From JAMZMI01 sp963848175 (GTDB lineage Bacteria; Bacteroidota; Bacteroidia; Cytophagales; Cyclobacteriaceae): DNA of 64,000 bases. The stretch lies in contig CAWKCO010000003.1 of assembly GCA_963848175.1 (NCBI GenBank), forward strand, positions 682,001 through 746,000, read 5' to 3'. The notes beneath the pieces were generated by a model. That model saw nothing but the letters and a program-made list of their open reading frames with translations, made no database searches and had not been told where the DNA came from. Made by a program: the position numbers and the translations under genes. Each line of letters starts with the position of its first letter. Position 1 is the first letter of the stretch. Shown piece by piece: positions 62,683-64,000 of the stretch.

Positions 62683-63619
62683 TTAGAAATATACCGGACA
62701 CTGAGGATGCTTTCTGTAGTTGTGCAGTGTTATTCTATAGTTCAGCAATATTTCATGCGAGCCAGTAGTGGATTTTCCCAAGTCGGAGCTATTGGCATCA
62801 TAGGCATATCCCACCCGAATGTTTTCGTTGAGGATGAGCTGTGCTAAAAACACAAATTCCCCTGAATTTCTTACTCCTAAGCCCTGCATAGGCGATGTTT
62901 TCAAATATAAGCAAGCCAGTGAATTCATACGACAAGCGGCTTTCTTCCTGCTTACGAACAAGTACCGATGGACTTATTTTCACGCTATTCGATAATGGTA
63001 GAATAACACCTGAAGTAAAATAATAGTAGCGACTCTCTCTTCCTTCAGATGGTTTATTCAGTCCTTCTGCAGAAACGATATTCAGTGTTTTATTCTCAAT
63101 AATATAGGGAGCAGAAAGCCCAGCATAAAAATGAGGATTTGCAAAATAAACACCTAGTCCAACATTGGGAGTTGTTCTCACATTATTAAAAAGTAGGGGA
63201 TCGCCAGGATCTTTAACACTCAAGTCGTCGGGAGAGAATTTCCGATGGTCAAACCCACCTTGAATACCCATGGCCAGCACTCCCATGGAGGTGTGAATTT
63301 TATAGGCGTAACTGCTATATAAGGACGAACTAGTGTTTGCTCCTATTTTATCATGAGTAGCTGCTAATCCTACACCTATTTGGTTAGACATAAACGAATT
63401 ATGTACCGTAAAGGCGTTGAAAGTAGGGGCACCATCTATGTTCACCCATTGTTTTCGATGTACTACAATGGCAGAAAGTGTATTTAAACTACCTGCATAC
63501 GCAGGGTTTAGAAGCAGCCCATTGAATGGATAGGTAGACGTAAGCGCCCGCTGCTGTGCAGCGGCGCTATAGCCTATTGTGAATATGATTATTAGAATCT
63601 TAAATCTGAATAATTTCAT
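62683..63619 (-). CDS. PorP/SprF-family type IX secretion protein (frameshifted)
   Basis: About 311 residues from ATG 63619 (MKLFRFKILIIIFTIGYSAAAQQ signal). The family features are PFNGLLLNPAYAGSLNTLSAIVVHRKQWVNIDGAPTF, FMSNQIGVGLAATHDKIG, GVYFANPHFYAGLSAP and GYAYDANSS.L...GSHEILLNY, forming an outer-membrane beta-barrel. One extra base near 62881 breaks the frame; removing it gives AYAGLGVRNSGEFVFLAQLILNE and a stop at 62683. PorP/SprF proteins help secrete or anchor type B CTD proteins, and the gene directly follows such a protein. Confidence 0.88.
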
Positions 63620-63631
63620 CTTGAGCACAAA

Positions 63632-64000
63632 TTAACGAACTAATTCCAAATATCCCTGAATTGGTTCTGTTCCATCTCCTTTATCAATAATATAGAAGTA
63701 TGTTCCGGTAGGAAGCCTTCTTTCTCTACTTCCAACATTACTCACTCCCTCAAATTTATTCAAATCATTGTCGTATCGATCGATTTCATAAACTCTTGTA
63801 CCATCTCTATTGTAAATTTTCACATTATTGTCAGGGAAAAGATACAAACAGTCGATAAGGAAGAAGTCATTCTTACCATCATTGTTTTCAGTAATGACGT
63901 TATACACTTTAATAGCAGTTTTGATTTCAAACTCTGCTTCATATTCACAACCATTCAAAGCGGTGAATACTACGTTCCATAAACCTGGCTTAGCATCTAT
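63632..64000 (-). CDS. Gliding-motility-associated C-terminal-domain protein, C-terminal fragment
   Basis: The reading frame enters from the right edge and ends at 63632. It shows the type B T9SS domain: ITENNDGKNDFFLIDCLYLFPDNNVKIYNRDGTRVYE...LPTGTYFYIIDKGDGTEPIQGYLELVR. The larger exported part lies beyond the window. It is followed 4 bases later by the porP/sprF-type gene, which is the usual pairing: a surface adhesin and its secretion partner. Confidence 0.9.
   Translation of the reverse strand: MDAKPGLWNVVFTALNGCEYEAEFEIKTAIKVYNVITENNDGKNDFFLIDCLYLFPDNNVKIYNRDGTRVYEIDRYDNDLNKFEGVSNVGSRERRLPTGTYFYIIDKGDGTEPIQGYLELVR

Noticed and set aside
1..64000. tRNA, rRNA, riboswitch and prophage genes
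   Set aside because: I searched by eye and found no cloverleaf, rRNA segment, known riboswitch core or phage module. A short or unusual one could still be missed.

Overview
The window looks like a chromosome segment from a Bacteroidota bacterium, most like the Cytophagales (gliding, marine-type). Type IX secretion C-terminal sorting domains occur on at least three proteins, with a PorP/SprF-type protein beside one of them. SusC-like TonB receptor/DUF4249 pairing, HU-HIG DNA-binding protein, Na+-NQR, lipoproteins with collagen-like stalks and SD-poor starts point the same way. No rRNA or tRNA gene was seen. The genus is not determined.

Layout. 0-7 kb: tail of an M48 protease, a small TonB-domain protein, a PhoX-like lipoprotein plus di-haem peroxidase operon, and a lipoprotein plus secreted M64 peptidase pair. 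7.2-14.5 kb is accessory DNA: a tandem array of about 190-bp palindromic elements (period about 240 bp) with a GIY-YIG nuclease gene set inside it, a 41-bp minisatellite before a GC-richer DUF6261 gene, an HpaII-like restriction-modification pair, a SIR2-like gene, and a Kunitz/BPTI-domain lipoprotein outside the usual gene calls. 14.7-30 kb: TonB receptor/DUF4249, a FAN1-like VRR-NUC nuclease, SGNH hydrolase, PlsC-like acyltransferase, double cyclic-nucleotide-domain protein, PcrA/UvrD helicase, hybrid histidine kinase, LOG protein, and a GNAT-nitrilase fusion. 30-38 kb: a CBS-domain cysteine/cystathionine synthase, two SpoIIAA-like paralogues, rhodanese, an AI-2E transporter gene destroyed by an IS5-family element and a nonsense codon, and a two-component system. 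38-44 kb: a gliding-type surface protein, DCC protein, fabD, a 47-residue lipoprotein, cmk, ispH. 44-49 kb: nqrABCDE without nqrF. 49.7-57.5 kb: an arginine operon (GNAT, argG, argC, proC, argF-type transcarbamylase, argB, argE, argH) without argD. 57.6-64 kb: a BspA-type repeat surface protein, an HU-like protein, DinB, a holin-like membrane protein, PorP/SprF and the end of a gliding C-terminal-domain protein.

Many genes carry single-base frame breaks (restriction enzyme, CBS enzyme, SpoIIAA-like, nqrB three times, argF three times, argB three times, argE twice, HU, PorP). In nearly every case I checked, removing one base restores the family consensus. They cluster at 45.57-45.83 kb and 53.4-55.3 kb, between perfect reading frames. 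I read most as sequencing or assembly insertions, not gene loss, and give each such gene its full reconstructed span. The AI-2E gene is different: it has both a TGA codon and a clean IS insertion, so it is a true pseudogene.
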